Source of the DNA: an uncultured Gemmiger sp.
GTDB lineage: Bacteria > Bacillota > Clostridia > Oscillospirales > Ruminococcaceae
Length of the DNA: 43,687 bases
Assembly: GCA_944388135.1 (NCBI GenBank)
Contig: CALXHP010000073.1
Span: 1-43,687 of the forward strand
Reading direction: 5' to 3'
Position numbers and translations under genes: made by a program. The notes under the pieces are model-generated. The model saw only the letters and a program-made list of their open reading frames with translations, had not been told where the DNA came from and did no database searches. This document shows, piece after piece, positions 1-8,418 of the stretch (position 1 is its first letter; every line of letters starts with the position of its first letter).

Positions 1-68
1 CCCCTTGAGGGGCGTTGTCCGTATTACGCCCTTCTAGGGCTTACACAAGCCCCCGGCTTAGCCGGGGG
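1..68. mobile_element. Possible IS200/IS605-type end with three consecutive hairpins
   Basis: Three short perfect hairpins follow one another: CCCC-TTGA-GGGG (1-12), GCCC-TTCTA-GGGC (28-40) and CCCCCGGC-TTA-GCCGGGGG (50-68). A reading frame entering from the left edge stops at 35-37. Subterminal GC-rich hairpins with a 3-nt loop are typical of IS200/IS605 ends, and a near-identical hairpin lies at the far right of the window (43636-43652). No transposase domain is visible here, so the assignment is an inference. The third hairpin could also act as a terminator for a gene outside the window, but no T-tract follows it on the plus strand. Confidence 0.35.
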
Positions 69-88
69 TCCTGACTTTGCTGTAGATA

Positions 89-1441
89 TTATGCCTGCAC
101 GGGTGTGCTGCTGAAACACCCCCGCCGTTTCAGATAAAGGAAGGCCGCCACGCAGATGATCACCGATACCAGTGACCCGCACACGGTGGCCAGTCCCATG
201 GGGAGAAGCGTATCGGGGAAGAGCACCGACATCAGGTGGACCCCGGGCACCCGCATCAGCAGGATGGCACAGATATTGTGCAGGAAAGAGATCTCCGACC
301 TGCCGTAGGCGCAGAAGTATCCGCTGAAACTGAAATGGATCCCCGCAAACAGGCAGTCCCAGATATAGCCGCGGATGTACTGCCCGCCTGCCAGAATGAC
401 CGCCGTGTCGGTGGTAAAAAGTCCTACCACCGGTTCGGCAATCCATTGCATCACGATGCTGACGCAGAACCCGAACCCTGCGGCGATCAGGATGGCATAG
501 CGCAAGGTAAGCGTTGCACGATCGTGTTTGTTGGCGCCGATGTTCTGGGCTCCCAGGGCCGATACGGTGGACAGCATGGAGGAGGGAACCAGGAACAGAA
601 AGCTGATGACCTTTTCCACGATTCCCACCGCGGCAGCGTCATTCAGCCCCCGGCGGTTGGCAATGATGGTGATGACGATAAAGGCAATCTGGATGAAACC
701 ATCCTGAAATGCTACGGGAAGGCCGATTTTCAGCACCTGACGCAGGACGGGACGGCGGGGCTTCAGGTCGGCGCGCCGCAGGCGGATGCCGGTCTGGCGG
801 GTCAGGATCACCCCCAGGGAAACCACTACGCTGATGGCCTGGGACAGGGTCGTTCCCAGGGCAGCGCCGGCGGGGCCCAGCCCCATGACCCCGATAAAGA
901 GGTAATCCAGGGCGATATTGGCCACACAGGCTACCGCAATAAAGTACATGGGACTTTTGGAATCCCCCAGCCCCCGGAAGATGGAACTGATGATGTTGTA
1001 AGCGGTGATACAGGGAATACCGATAAAACAGATGGTCAGGTAAGCTGCCGTCCCAGCAACGGCTTCCTCCGGGGTGGACATGATGGCCACAATAGGTTGT
1101 ACAAATATCACCAGAATGGCCATCAGGGCAACAGAAATTGCCATAAAAAGGGAAACGGTGTTGCCGATGACTGCCGTAACCTGTTTGCGGTCTCCGGCAC
1201 CAATGGCCCGTCCGATGCTGACGGTAGACCCCATAGCCAGCCCTACGATCATCACGGTGATCATGTGCATGACCTGGCTGCCCACCGAAACAGCGGTGGT
1301 ACTGGCGGCTCCCTCAAACTGCCCGATGATGAACAGATCCGCCATGCCGTACAGCGTTTGCAGAAAATAGGATAAAAGGTAGGGCAGCGAAAAGTACAGT
1401 ACATTGCGCAGAACGCTGCCGGTGGTCAGATTTTTTTCCAT
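89..1441 (-). CDS. MATE family efflux transporter
   Basis: This is a 450-residue multidrug/toxin extrusion protein of the inner membrane, exporting cationic compounds or drugs in exchange for Na+ or H+. The sequence shows about twelve hydrophobic segments in two similar halves; the N-terminal half has the family pattern of Gly-rich loops (YGMADLFIIGQ, then GSTVSIGRAIGAG). I chose the ATG at 1441 because a GAGG element sits about 9 nt upstream and MATE proteins usually begin shortly before the first helix; a GTG- or ATG-initiated extension to 1477 would run through a hairpin. The gene is transcribed alone, divergently from the peptidase at 1695. The substrate cannot be told from sequence. Confidence 0.9.
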   Translation of the reverse strand: MEKNLTTGSVLRNVLYFSLPYLLSYFLQTLYGMADLFIIGQFEGAASTTAVSVGSQVMHMITVMIVGLAMGSTVSIGRAIGAGDRKQVTAVIGNTVSLFMAISVALMAILVIFVQPIVAIMSTPEEAVAGTAAYLTICFIGIPCITAYNIISSIFRGLGDSKSPMYFIAVACVANIALDYLFIGVMGLGPAGAALGTTLSQAISVVVSLGVILTRQTGIRLRRADLKPRRPVLRQVLKIGLPVAFQDGFIQIAFIVITIIANRRGLNDAAAVGIVEKVISFLFLVPSSMLSTVSALGAQNIGANKHDRATLTLRYAILIAAGFGFCVSIVMQWIAEPVVGLFTTDTAVILAGGQYIRGYIWDCLFAGIHFSFSGYFCAYGRSEISFLHNICAILLMRVPGVHLMSVLFPDTLLPMGLATVCGSLVSVIICVAAFLYLKRRGCFSSTPVQA

Positions 1442-1455
1442 GTGTTGTGTCCTCG

Positions 1456-1501
1456 GCCCTGCCTGCATGGCGGACACAAACAGTTTGGTGTCCGGCAGGG
1501 C
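1456..1501 (-). promoter_or_regulatory. Strong leader hairpin just upstream of the MATE ribosome binding site
   Basis: The outer arms GCCCTGCC (1456-1463) and GGCAGGGC (1494-1501) are perfect complements. An inner stem GGACAC (1472-1477) pairs with GTGTCC (1488-1493). On the minus strand this structure lies in the MATE mRNA leader and ends a few bases before the GAGG ribosome binding site. It may tune initiation or respond to a ligand or translation; there is no T-run after it, so it is not a simple terminator. Confidence 0.55.
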
Positions 1502-1531
1502 CTGCGGTGATTTCTCCCCTCCACACCTTAT

Positions 1532-1562
1532 ATAATAACGCCGGAGCCCCTGTTATCGTCAA
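1532..1562 (-). promoter_or_regulatory. Candidate promoter of the MATE gene
   Basis: On the minus strand TTGACG (1557-1562) is followed after 19 nt by TATTAT (1532-1537). The spacing is a little long for a sigma-70/SigA promoter. It lies upstream of the leader hairpin, giving a leader of about 85 nt. Confidence 0.4.
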
Positions 1563-1633
1563 TGCTTTTTTACAAAAAAAGACATCTTTTCCCTTGCCCG
1601 GGGCTGGAAAAAGTAAGTTTTTTGCGGGGTTTG

Positions 1634-1662
1634 TTTACTTTTACTGGGACAAGCGGTATAAT
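1634..1662 (+). promoter_or_regulatory. Promoter of the yfmF-yfmH-lgt-folD run
   Basis: TTTACT (1634-1639), a 17-nt spacer and a perfect TATAAT (1657-1662) precede the TTG start at 1695. This is the only good SigA-type signal before the next four closely packed genes. Confidence 0.6.
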
Positions 1663-1694
1663 ACCGGTATCTATTTGTTGAAAGGAATAACGCT

Positions 1695-2993
1695 TTGGAA
1701 CGAAAACAACTCGCGCCCGGGGTGTATATCACCACACTGGACGCTGCAAAATTCAATCGCTGCCGTATCACCGTTCATCTGCGCTTTCCCGCCCGGCGGG
1801 AATCAGCCACCGATGCTGCGGTGCTGGCCCTGGTACTGGAGCGGGGCTATGCGGCTTGCCCGGATATGACGGCCCTTTCCCGCCGGCTGGCGGAACTGTA
1901 CGGCGCCGACCTGGGAGTGGACCTCTCCAATGCAGGTACCGACCGGATTCTCTCGGCGGATATCTGCGGGATTCAGGACCGTTACGCCCTGAACGGAGAG
2001 AATCTCACCGACGCCTATGCCGATATCGTCTTTGGCACCATCTTTGATCCCTACCTGGTGGAGGGCGTTTTTGATGCCGAGGCGGTCCGCATCGAGACGG
2101 AAACCCAGGCTCGCCGTCTGGAGGCAGAATTCAACTCCAAACGCCTTTACTGCGTGCGTCAGGCCCGCCGTAAGTTTTTCGGGGACTCTCCGGCGGGCAT
2201 CGAGCTGGGCGGATATCCCGGTGAGCTGATTCACGTCACACCCGCCAGTCTGAAAGCGGAATACGACCGCATCCTGGCCACTGCCACCATCGACGTTATG
2301 GTCCAAGGAGCCGATGAAGCCCGGGTCGCCGACCTGCTGCTGCAAAAATTGCAGAATCTTCCCCGTACCCCCCAACCCTTTGCGTCGCCTATGGGGATGC
2401 CTGCCGCCGAGGTACGCCATTTCCGGGAAGAAATTTCCGGCCTGACCCAGGCGAAACTTTGCATGCTGTTTACCGCGGGGGACAACCCCAATCCGCCCAG
2501 TGTGAGCATCCTGCGGGTGGCTATGAGCGTGCTGGGCGGTTCCGCCACCAGCCGTCTGTTCCGCAACGTGCGGGAAAAACAATCTCTTTGCTATTATTGC
2601 GGTTCGGCTGCCCAGCGGGCCACCGGTGTGATGATGATCGATTCCGGCGTGGAACCCGGCAAGGAGGAGCAGGCGGAAGCGGCCATTCTGGCAGAGTGGG
2701 AGAACCTCAAGAATGGCCCCATTACCCAGGAAGAGGTGGACGACTGCCGCCGTGGTCTGCTCTCCGGCATGGATGCCCTGGGGGACAGCCTGGCCGCCTT
2801 GGAAAACTGGTATTACGGTCAGATCACCCGGGGGGAACCCCTTTATCCGCCGGAATACGGCAAGGTGCTCACCAGTGCCGTGTCCCTGGATGAGGTGCGT
2901 CAGGCGTTGCAGAGCTACAGCTATTCCCTCTGTTATGCCGTTACGGCCAAACCCGGTACCCAGGGGAAAGGAGGGGCGGAAGATGTCCAGTAA
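1695..2993 (+). CDS. yfmF: M16-family peptidase-like protein without zinc motif (YfmF type)
   Basis: This 432-residue protein is the non-catalytic partner of a paired M16 (pitrilysin-like) system. Its fold features (N-terminal M16 beta-alpha pattern, then a second M16 domain with a GGSATSRLFRNVREK-like region) are clear. The region where the active subunit carries HXXEH (about residues 40-57) has no such motif. In Bacillus, YfmF and YfmH are annotated as needed for the 5-aminopentanol modification of elongation factor P; that role here is by homology only. The start is TTG at 1695 with AAAGGA about 8 nt upstream. The 3' end overlaps the next gene by 11 nt, indicating translational coupling and probably a heterodimer. 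Confidence 0.82.
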   Translation: MERKQLAPGVYITTLDAAKFNRCRITVHLRFPARRESATDAAVLALVLERGYAACPDMTALSRRLAELYGADLGVDLSNAGTDRILSADICGIQDRYALNGENLTDAYADIVFGTIFDPYLVEGVFDAEAVRIETETQARRLEAEFNSKRLYCVRQARRKFFGDSPAGIELGGYPGELIHVTPASLKAEYDRILATATIDVMVQGADEARVADLLLQKLQNLPRTPQPFASPMGMPAAEVRHFREEISGLTQAKLCMLFTAGDNPNPPSVSILRVAMSVLGGSATSRLFRNVREKQSLCYYCGSAAQRATGVMMIDSGVEPGKEEQAEAAILAEWENLKNGPITQEEVDDCRRGLLSGMDALGDSLAALENWYYGQITRGEPLYPPEYGKVLTSAVSLDEVRQALQSYSYSLCYAVTAKPGTQGKGGAEDVQ

Positions 2994-4269
2994 AGAACAA
3001 TTTGCCGCCGCCCAGGCCCGGGCCGCCGGAGCTGTCAGCTGCCAGAAGGCGGTCTTGCCCAGTGGCTTGACAGTCCTCTGCCGCACCATGCCGGGTTACA
3101 GCAGTGTCCACGCCATCTATGCCACTGCCTTCGGTTCCATCCACCGGCAGTTTCAACTGGACGGCAAGACGGTGACGCTGCCCGCCGGCACGGCCCATTT
3201 CCTGGAGCACAAGATGTGCGAAACCCCCAAGGGGGACTCTTTTAGCTTCTACGCCAAGACCGGTGCTTCGGCCAATGCCTTCACCAGCTATGACCGCACC
3301 TGCTATATCTTCTCGGCCACCCAGAAGATCGACGAAAACCTGGACATCCTGTTGGGGCTGGTGGGCAAGCCCTGGTTTACCAAGGCCACCATCGCCAAGG
3401 AACAGGGGATCATCGGCCAGGAGATCAAGATGTATGACGACAGCCCCGACTGGCGGCTGCTCAATGCGTTGTTCCGCTGCCTGTATGCCGACCATCCCCT
3501 GCGGGACGATATTGCCGGCACGGTGGACAGCATTGCCACCCTGACCCCGCAGCTGCTGTACAGTTGCACCAAGGCATTCTATGCGCCGTCCAATATGGTA
3601 TTGTCGGTGGCGGGAAAAATCACACTGGAACAGGCGGTGGAAGCCTGCAAACGAAACGGCCTGTACCGGGCCCGCGCCGCCCATGAGGTGGTCTGGGACA
3701 TTCCGGCGGAAGCAGGTCCCATCCCCCGGAAAGAGGCACGGTTCACCATGCCGGTGAACAAGCCCTGTTTCGGTGTGGCTTACCGGGAACCGCCGCTGGT
3801 CCCCGGCGACCTGAAGCGGGAACTGCTGCTGGATATGCTCAGCGATCTGGTGGTGGGCGGTCTGACCAAACTGTACCGCAAACTGTATGACGAAGCGCTG
3901 GTCAACCCGGAATTTTCCGGTGACTTCATTTCGGTGCGGGGTGCCTGTGCGGTGGCCTTCACCGGCGAGAGTGAGACGCCCCGCCAGGTGGCAGAGATGC
4001 TCCAGGCGGAGATCGAACGGCTTCGCACCGAAGGCGTTGACCCGGAGCTCTTCCTTCTGGTGAAAAACCAGATGTATGGAGAATTGCTGGGCGATGTGGA
4101 GACGGTGGATGACGCCGCCGAGGAGGCGGCCGCCGCCTGCCTGAAAGGCCGCACTTTGGCCGATGAGATCGCCGCGCTGGCGGAGCTTACGGTGGAGGAC
4201 GCCAACGCCCTGCTGAAAACGGCCCTGCGGGAAGAGAACCGGGCCTACGTGCAGATCGACCCGCAGTAA
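2983..4269 (+). CDS. yfmH: M16-family zinc peptidase (YfmH type)
   Basis: This 428-residue protein is the catalytic partner of the preceding gene. The inverted zinc motif H72-F-L-E75-H76 is intact, and Glu147 in the GQEIKMYDD stretch fits the third zinc ligand at the usual distance. A second, non-catalytic M16 domain fills the C-terminal half. The ATG at 2983 has an excellent AAAGGAGG 8 nt upstream and overlaps the end of yfmF. A longer reading frame opens upstream in the same frame but runs inside yfmF and has no such signal. Proposed role: cytoplasmic peptidase of the YfmF/YfmH pair; the substrate is unknown. Confidence 0.85.
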   Translation: MSSKEQFAAAQARAAGAVSCQKAVLPSGLTVLCRTMPGYSSVHAIYATAFGSIHRQFQLDGKTVTLPAGTAHFLEHKMCETPKGDSFSFYAKTGASANAFTSYDRTCYIFSATQKIDENLDILLGLVGKPWFTKATIAKEQGIIGQEIKMYDDSPDWRLLNALFRCLYADHPLRDDIAGTVDSIATLTPQLLYSCTKAFYAPSNMVLSVAGKITLEQAVEACKRNGLYRARAAHEVVWDIPAEAGPIPRKEARFTMPVNKPCFGVAYREPPLVPGDLKRELLLDMLSDLVVGGLTKLYRKLYDEALVNPEFSGDFISVRGACAVAFTGESETPRQVAEMLQAEIERLRTEGVDPELFLLVKNQMYGELLGDVETVDDAAEEAAAACLKGRTLADEIAALAELTVEDANALLKTALREENRAYVQIDPQ

Positions 4270-4317
4270 GTTTCCCCGCAAAAGGGGACAATACAAAAGA
4301 AATCGAGGAAGTATACT

Positions 4318-5466
4318 ATGGTCTACCATGTTCAATTTCCGGGGCTGGGGCTGGAGTTTACCATCAACCGGGTGGCCCTTTCCATCGGCGGGTTCAATAT
4401 TTACTGGTATGGTGTCATCATCGCAGTGGGCATGCTGCTGGCGCTGCTCTACGCTTTTCATTATGCGGCGGATTTCGGCATTGATTCCGATCGTCTGGTG
4501 GACGTTGTGGCCATCGGCACGGTAATGGCCATTGTCTGTGCCCGTATCTATTACGTGGCCATGGCGCCCTTCCAATACCAGAGCCTTTGGGAGATGGTGG
4601 ATATCCGCCTGGGCGGTATCGCCATCTATGGCGCGGTCATCGGCGCTTTTGTGTTTGGCGGCCTGGCCGCCAAATGGCGCAAGGTGCCGCTGCTGCCGCT
4701 CTTCGATCTGGTGGCCCTGGGCTTTCTCATCGGCCAGGGCATCGGCCGCTGGGGGAACTTTGTGAATCAGGAAGCTTTCGGCACCAACACCACGCTGCCC
4801 TGGGGCATGTACAGCGAAGGCACCAAAGCCTATCTGCAATCGGTGCAGGTCACGCTGCCCGCCGGCGTGACGGTGGACCCCAGCATGCCGGTACATCCCA
4901 CCTTCCTGTATGAGAGTATCTGGTGTCTGGTGGGCTTTGTAGCCCTGGCCCTGTATGTGAAGCATCGTAAATTCCACGGTCAGATTTTCCTGCTGTATGC
5001 CATCTGGTACGGCCTGGGCCGTGGTTGGATCGAGGGCCTGCGCACCGATTCGCTGCTCATCGGCAATACCGGTTTGCGGGCCAGCCAGCTGGTGGCGTAT
5101 GTTTCGGCACTGGTGGCCTTCTTCCTGCTGGTAGCCGGCCTGCGCCGGGTGGAGGGCAGGAAGCTGATGGTCACACTGCCTGTGAGGGATATCCAGAAAG
5201 AGGCCAAAGCGGGGGACCGCTTTGCACCGGATACCCTTCCGGCCAATGCCTCCCATGCTGAATTTGTAAAAGCTACCGATGCCATGAACGACCGGTTGGC
5301 AGCGCTGGACCTGGATGTACTGGATATTGAAGCGTTGGAAGATCCCGAACCGGAACCGGCAGAGGTCACACCCAAGCCGGTGCCGGACGAGATAGAGGAT
5401 TCTGCGGCCGAAAAGGAGGCTGCACAGCCTTCTGAGGAAGCCGCCACACAGCAGGAGGGAAAGTAA
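4318..5466 (+). CDS. lgt: Prolipoprotein diacylglyceryl transferase with acidic C-terminal tail
   Basis: Lgt moves diacylglycerol from phosphatidylglycerol to the lipobox cysteine of prolipoproteins in the membrane. The signature GRWGNFVNQEAFG, the GGIAIYGAVIGA loop and the late GLGRGWIEGLRTD motif are all present, together with about seven membrane segments. At 382 residues it is long for Lgt: after about residue 280 comes a hydrophilic tail rich in Glu, Pro and Ala (for example DPEPEPAEVTPKP) that is not part of the enzyme and should lie in the cytoplasm. The ATG at 4318 follows GAGGA by 8 nt. The stop codon abuts the folD ATG directly, so the two are co-translated. Lipoproteins that it could process include the one at 38705. 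Confidence 0.95.
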   Translation: MVYHVQFPGLGLEFTINRVALSIGGFNIYWYGVIIAVGMLLALLYAFHYAADFGIDSDRLVDVVAIGTVMAIVCARIYYVAMAPFQYQSLWEMVDIRLGGIAIYGAVIGAFVFGGLAAKWRKVPLLPLFDLVALGFLIGQGIGRWGNFVNQEAFGTNTTLPWGMYSEGTKAYLQSVQVTLPAGVTVDPSMPVHPTFLYESIWCLVGFVALALYVKHRKFHGQIFLLYAIWYGLGRGWIEGLRTDSLLIGNTGLRASQLVAYVSALVAFFLLVAGLRRVEGRKLMVTLPVRDIQKEAKAGDRFAPDTLPANASHAEFVKATDAMNDRLAALDLDVLDIEALEDPEPEPAEVTPKPVPDEIEDSAAEKEAAQPSEEAATQQEGK

Positions 5467-6321
5467 ATGAGTGCAAAGATCATCGACGGAAAAGCATTGG
5501 CCACGGCTGTCAAACAGGAGGCAGCTCAGCAGGTGGAGGCGCTCAAAGCAAAGGGGATTGCCCCTTGCCTGGCCGTGGTGCTGGTAGGGGAGGACCCTGC
5601 CAGCCAGGTCTACGTGCGGGGCAAGATCAACGATTGTGCCCAGTGCGGCATCGAAAGCCGGAATATCCGCTTGCCTGAGACCACTACCCAGGAAGAGCTG
5701 CTGGCTCAGGTCAAATCCTTGGCGGAGGACCCTGCCGTCCACGGTATTCTGGTACAGCTGCCGCTGCCTGCCCAGATTGACGAGAAAACCGTGATTGACG
5801 CCATCCCGCCGGAAAAGGACGTGGACGGGTTCTCCCCGGTGAATGTGGGCCGCATGCAGATCGGCGAACCCTGCTATCTGCCCTGTACGCCCGCCGGCTG
5901 CATCCGGATGATCGAATCCACCGGCACCGAGATCACCGGCAAACATGCGGTGGTGATCGGCCGTTCCAACATCGTGGGCAAACCGGCGGCCATGCTGCTG
6001 CTGGCCAAGAACGCCACGGTAACCATCTGCCATTCCAAAACGCAGAATCTCCAGGAAATCTGTGCTTCCGCGGACATTCTGGTGGCCGCGGTGGGCCGTG
6101 CGGGCTTTGTCACCGGGGATATGGTCAAACCGGGTGCGGTGGTCATCGATGTGGGCATCAACCGCGGCGCCGACGGCAAGCTCCACGGCGATGTGGACTT
6201 TGAGGCGGCCGCCGAAAAGGCATCCTGGATCACCCCGGTGCCGGGCGGTGTCGGTCCCATGACCCGTGCCATGCTCATGCTCAACACAGTGGAAGCGGCA
6301 CGCCGGGCAGGCAAGGCGTAA
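5467..6321 (+). CDS. folD: Bifunctional methylenetetrahydrofolate dehydrogenase/cyclohydrolase
   Basis: FolD interconverts 5,10-methylene-THF, methenyl-THF and 10-formyl-THF in the cytoplasm, supplying one-carbon units for purines and formyl-Met-tRNA. The 284-residue length is standard. Seen motifs: the catalytic Lys53 region (YVRGKINDCAQCGIE), VQLPLP, PCTPAGCIRM, the NADP-binding GRSNIVGKPAAMLL, and PVPGGVGPMTRAML near the end. The start ATG touches the lgt stop and the GGAGGGAAAG ribosome binding site lies inside the lgt 3' end, so it is the last gene of the operon from 1634. Confidence 0.96.
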   Translation: MSAKIIDGKALATAVKQEAAQQVEALKAKGIAPCLAVVLVGEDPASQVYVRGKINDCAQCGIESRNIRLPETTTQEELLAQVKSLAEDPAVHGILVQLPLPAQIDEKTVIDAIPPEKDVDGFSPVNVGRMQIGEPCYLPCTPAGCIRMIESTGTEITGKHAVVIGRSNIVGKPAAMLLLAKNATVTICHSKTQNLQEICASADILVAAVGRAGFVTGDMVKPGAVVIDVGINRGADGKLHGDVDFEAAAEKASWITPVPGGVGPMTRAMLMLNTVEAARRAGKA

Positions 6322-6358
6322 AAATACGCTGCAGCGGCCATGTTTTGACAAAAATTCC

Positions 6359-6387
6359 TTGACAAGCCGTACAATGTATGGTATAGT
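6359..6387 (+). promoter_or_regulatory. Strong promoter of rplU-rpmA
   Basis: A perfect TTGACA (6359-6364), a 17-nt spacer and TATAGT (6382-6387). A second TTGACA at 6345-6350 lies 14 nt upstream and could give an overlapping promoter with TACAAT at 6370-6375 (19-nt spacer). Near-consensus signals fit the high demand for ribosomal proteins. Confidence 0.75.
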
Positions 6388-6393
6388 TTTAGA

Positions 6394-6477
6394 GCCGCTT
6401 GGTATGGGCCCGAAAAGTGTGCGGTTTTGCCGCAACGCCCTACTGTCCAGCGAGACTTATTGAAAGAGGTTATCCGA
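6394..6477 (+). promoter_or_regulatory. rplU mRNA leader with small hairpin
   Basis: About 84 nt separate the predicted transcription start from the rplU ATG. A compact hairpin GCGG-TTTTG-CCGC lies at 6420-6432. Firmicutes rplU genes often carry an L21 leader RNA used for feedback control; I cannot confirm that this one matches that family's consensus. Confidence 0.35.
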
Positions 6478-6789
6478 ATGTACGCAGTTATCAAGACCGG
6501 TGGCAAGCAGTACAGCGTCAAGGTTGGCGACGTGGTTTACGTCGAGAAGCTCAACGCTGAGGCTGACAGCGAAGTCACCTTCGATCAGGTCCTGGCCGTT
6601 GGCGAGGAGGGCGCTGTCAAGGTTGGCGCTCCCGTTGTTGAGGGCGCTTCCGTCACCGCCAAGGTCGTCAAGAACGGCAAGGGCAAGAAGCTCAACATTC
6701 TCACCTATCGTCCCAAGAAGGGCAGCATGGTCCGCAAGGGTCATCGTCAGCCCTACACCAAGGTGGAAATCACCGCGATTAACGGCTAA
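6478..6789 (+). CDS. rplU: 50S ribosomal protein L21
   Basis: This 103-residue large-subunit protein binds 23S rRNA near L20. It starts with the family N-terminus [12 protein letters not shown] and ends with the conserved [23 protein letters not shown] block. The ATG at 6478 is preceded by AGAGG at good spacing. It is followed after only 14 nt by rpmA. In Bacillus-type genomes a small protease gene (prp/ysxB) sits between rplU and rpmA; it is missing here. Confidence 0.97.
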   Translation: MYAVIKTGGKQYSVKVGDVVYVEKLNAEADSEVTFDQVLAVGEEGAVKVGAPVVEGASVTAKVVKNGKGKKLNILTYRPKKGSMVRKGHRQPYTKVEITAING

Positions 6790-6803
6790 GGAGGTACAGC
6801 ACA

Positions 6804-7055
6804 ATGGCACATAAAAAAGGCGTAGGTTCTACCAAGAACGGCCGTGATTCCGAGTCCAAGCGCCTCGGCGTCAAGCGCGGCGACGGTCAGTACGTTCTGG
6901 CCGGCAACATTCTGGTCCGCCAGCGCGGCACCCACATCCATCCGGGTGAGGGCGTCGGCATCGGCAGCGATGACACCCTGTTTGCGCTGATCGATGGCCG
7001 CGTTCACTTCGAGCGCATGGGCCGCGACCGCAAGCGCTGCACGGTCAAGCAGTAA
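6804..7055 (+). CDS. rpmA: 50S ribosomal protein L27 without the cleavable N-terminal extension
   Basis: The 83-residue L27 reaches into the peptidyl transferase centre with its N-terminus. The protein begins directly with [20 protein letters not shown], the mature-type N-terminus. Many Firmicutes L27 proteins carry an extra segment of roughly nine residues removed by the Prp protease. Both the extension and the prp gene are absent from this locus, a consistent pair of losses. A GGAGG lies 9 nt before the ATG. A strong terminator follows. Confidence 0.97.
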   Translation: MAHKKGVGSTKNGRDSESKRLGVKRGDGQYVLAGNILVRQRGTHIHPGEGVGIGSDDTLFALIDGRVHFERMGRDRKRCTVKQ

Positions 7056-7065
7056 AAAAACCAGA

Positions 7066-7096
7066 CGGGCGGGCCGGCATGGCCTGCCCGATTTTT
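7066..7096 (+). terminator. Intrinsic terminator after rpmA
   Basis: A 10-bp stem with one G-T pair (7066-7075 with 7081-7090), loop GGCAT, followed by ATTTTTATT. Confidence 0.85.
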
Positions 7097-7132
7097 ATTA
7101 CAAACGGTGCCCGGCACCGCACGAGGTAAACT

Positions 7133-8416
7133 ATGGCAACCAGTAATTTTATTGATACCGCGACCATCTGGCTGCACGCCGGCAAAGGCGGCGACGGCGC
7201 CGTGACCTTCCACCGCGAAAAGTTCGTGGCGGCGGGCGGTCCCGACGGCGGTGACGGTGGCCGCGGCGGCGACATTATCTTTGTGGCCGATGACAACCTT
7301 TCCACCCTGATGGACTTCCGCTACAAGCGCAAGTACACCGCCCAGGACGGCGAAAACGGCCGCGCCAAACGGCAGAGCGGCGCCGATGCCGAGGATCTGG
7401 TCATCCGGGTTCCCCGGGGCACGGTTTTGAAAGAAGCCGAGACCGGTCTGGTCATTGCCGACCTGTCCGGTTCCGAGCCGGTGGTGGTGGCCCGGGGCGG
7501 ACGCGGTGGATGGGGCAACTCTCATTTTGCCACGCCCACCCGGCAGATTCCCAAATTTGCCAAACCCGGTCTGCCCGGTGAGGACCTGCATGTCCAGCTG
7601 GAACTGAAGGTCATTGCCGATGTGGGATTGATCGGCTTCCCCAATGTAGGCAAATCCACCCTCATCAGCATCATCTCGGCGGCCAAGCCCAAGATCGCCA
7701 ACTATCACTTCACCACCCTGACCCCGGTTCTGGGCGTGGTGCGGGTCGGCCCGGAGCAGAGCTTTGTCTGTGCCGACATCCCGGGCCTGATCGAAGGCGC
7801 CGCAGAAGGTGTCGGCCTGGGTCATGACTTCCTGCGCCATGTGGAACGCTGCCGTCTGCTGCTCCATGTGGTGGATGTTTCCGGCTGTGAGGGCCGGGAC
7901 CCCAAGGCGGATTTTGAACAGATCAATCATGAGCTGGCGGGATTCAGCGCCGAACTGGCCCAGCGTCCCCAGATCGTGCTGGGCAATAAGTGCGACATCG
8001 CCACGCCGGAACAGATCGAAGAGTTCAAGAACTTTGTAGAGGCCCAGGGACTGACCTTCCTGCCCATCTCGGCGGCGACCCGGCAGGGGGTGGACAACCT
8101 GCCCGCTCTGGTCTACAACCGCCTGAAAGACCTGCCGCCCATCAAGGTGTACGAGCCGGAGTACAAGCGTCCCGACAAGAGTCTGGAACCCACCCGGCCC
8201 TTTACGGTCACCCGTACCGGCGAGCATGAATTTACCATTGACGCCCCCTGGCTGGAGCGCATTCTGGCCGGCACCAACGTGGAAGACTATGAAAGCCTGC
8301 AGTATTTCCAGACCCAGCTGGGCGATTCCGGTATTCTGGACAAACTGGTGACGGAAGGTGTCGAGGAAGACGACACCATTAAAATCGGTGAATACGAGTT
8401 TGATTATCTGTATTGA
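7133..8416 (+). CDS. obgE: Obg family GTPase
   Basis: This 427-residue GTPase acts in late 50S subunit assembly and stress signalling. Domains in order: the glycine-rich Obg fold (about 1-160, with repeated GG motifs such as GGDGGRGGD), the G domain (Walker A GFPNVGKST at 168-176, DIPGLIEGA switch, NKCD, SAA) and a C-terminal OCT domain with an acidic end. The ATG at 7133 has GAGG 7 nt upstream. It is placed right behind the rplU-rpmA terminator, a common gene order, and its stop overlaps or nearly touches mrnC. Confidence 0.97.
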   Translation: MATSNFIDTATIWLHAGKGGDGAVTFHREKFVAAGGPDGGDGGRGGDIIFVADDNLSTLMDFRYKRKYTAQDGENGRAKRQSGADAEDLVIRVPRGTVLKEAETGLVIADLSGSEPVVVARGGRGGWGNSHFATPTRQIPKFAKPGLPGEDLHVQLELKVIADVGLIGFPNVGKSTLISIISAAKPKIANYHFTTLTPVLGVVRVGPEQSFVCADIPGLIEGAAEGVGLGHDFLRHVERCRLLLHVVDVSGCEGRDPKADFEQINHELAGFSAELAQRPQIVLGNKCDIATPEQIEEFKNFVEAQGLTFLPISAATRQGVDNLPALVYNRLKDLPPIKVYEPEYKRPDKSLEPTRPFTVTRTGEHEFTIDAPWLERILAGTNVEDYESLQYFQTQLGDSGILDKLVTEGVEEDDTIKIGEYEFDYLY

Positions 8417-8418
8417 GT

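Noticed and set aside
2941-6435. Minus-strand reading frame of 1164 codons
   Set aside because: It is antisense to yfmH, lgt and folD, has no domain and is His/Gln/Gly rich, as usual for shadow frames in G+C-rich genes.
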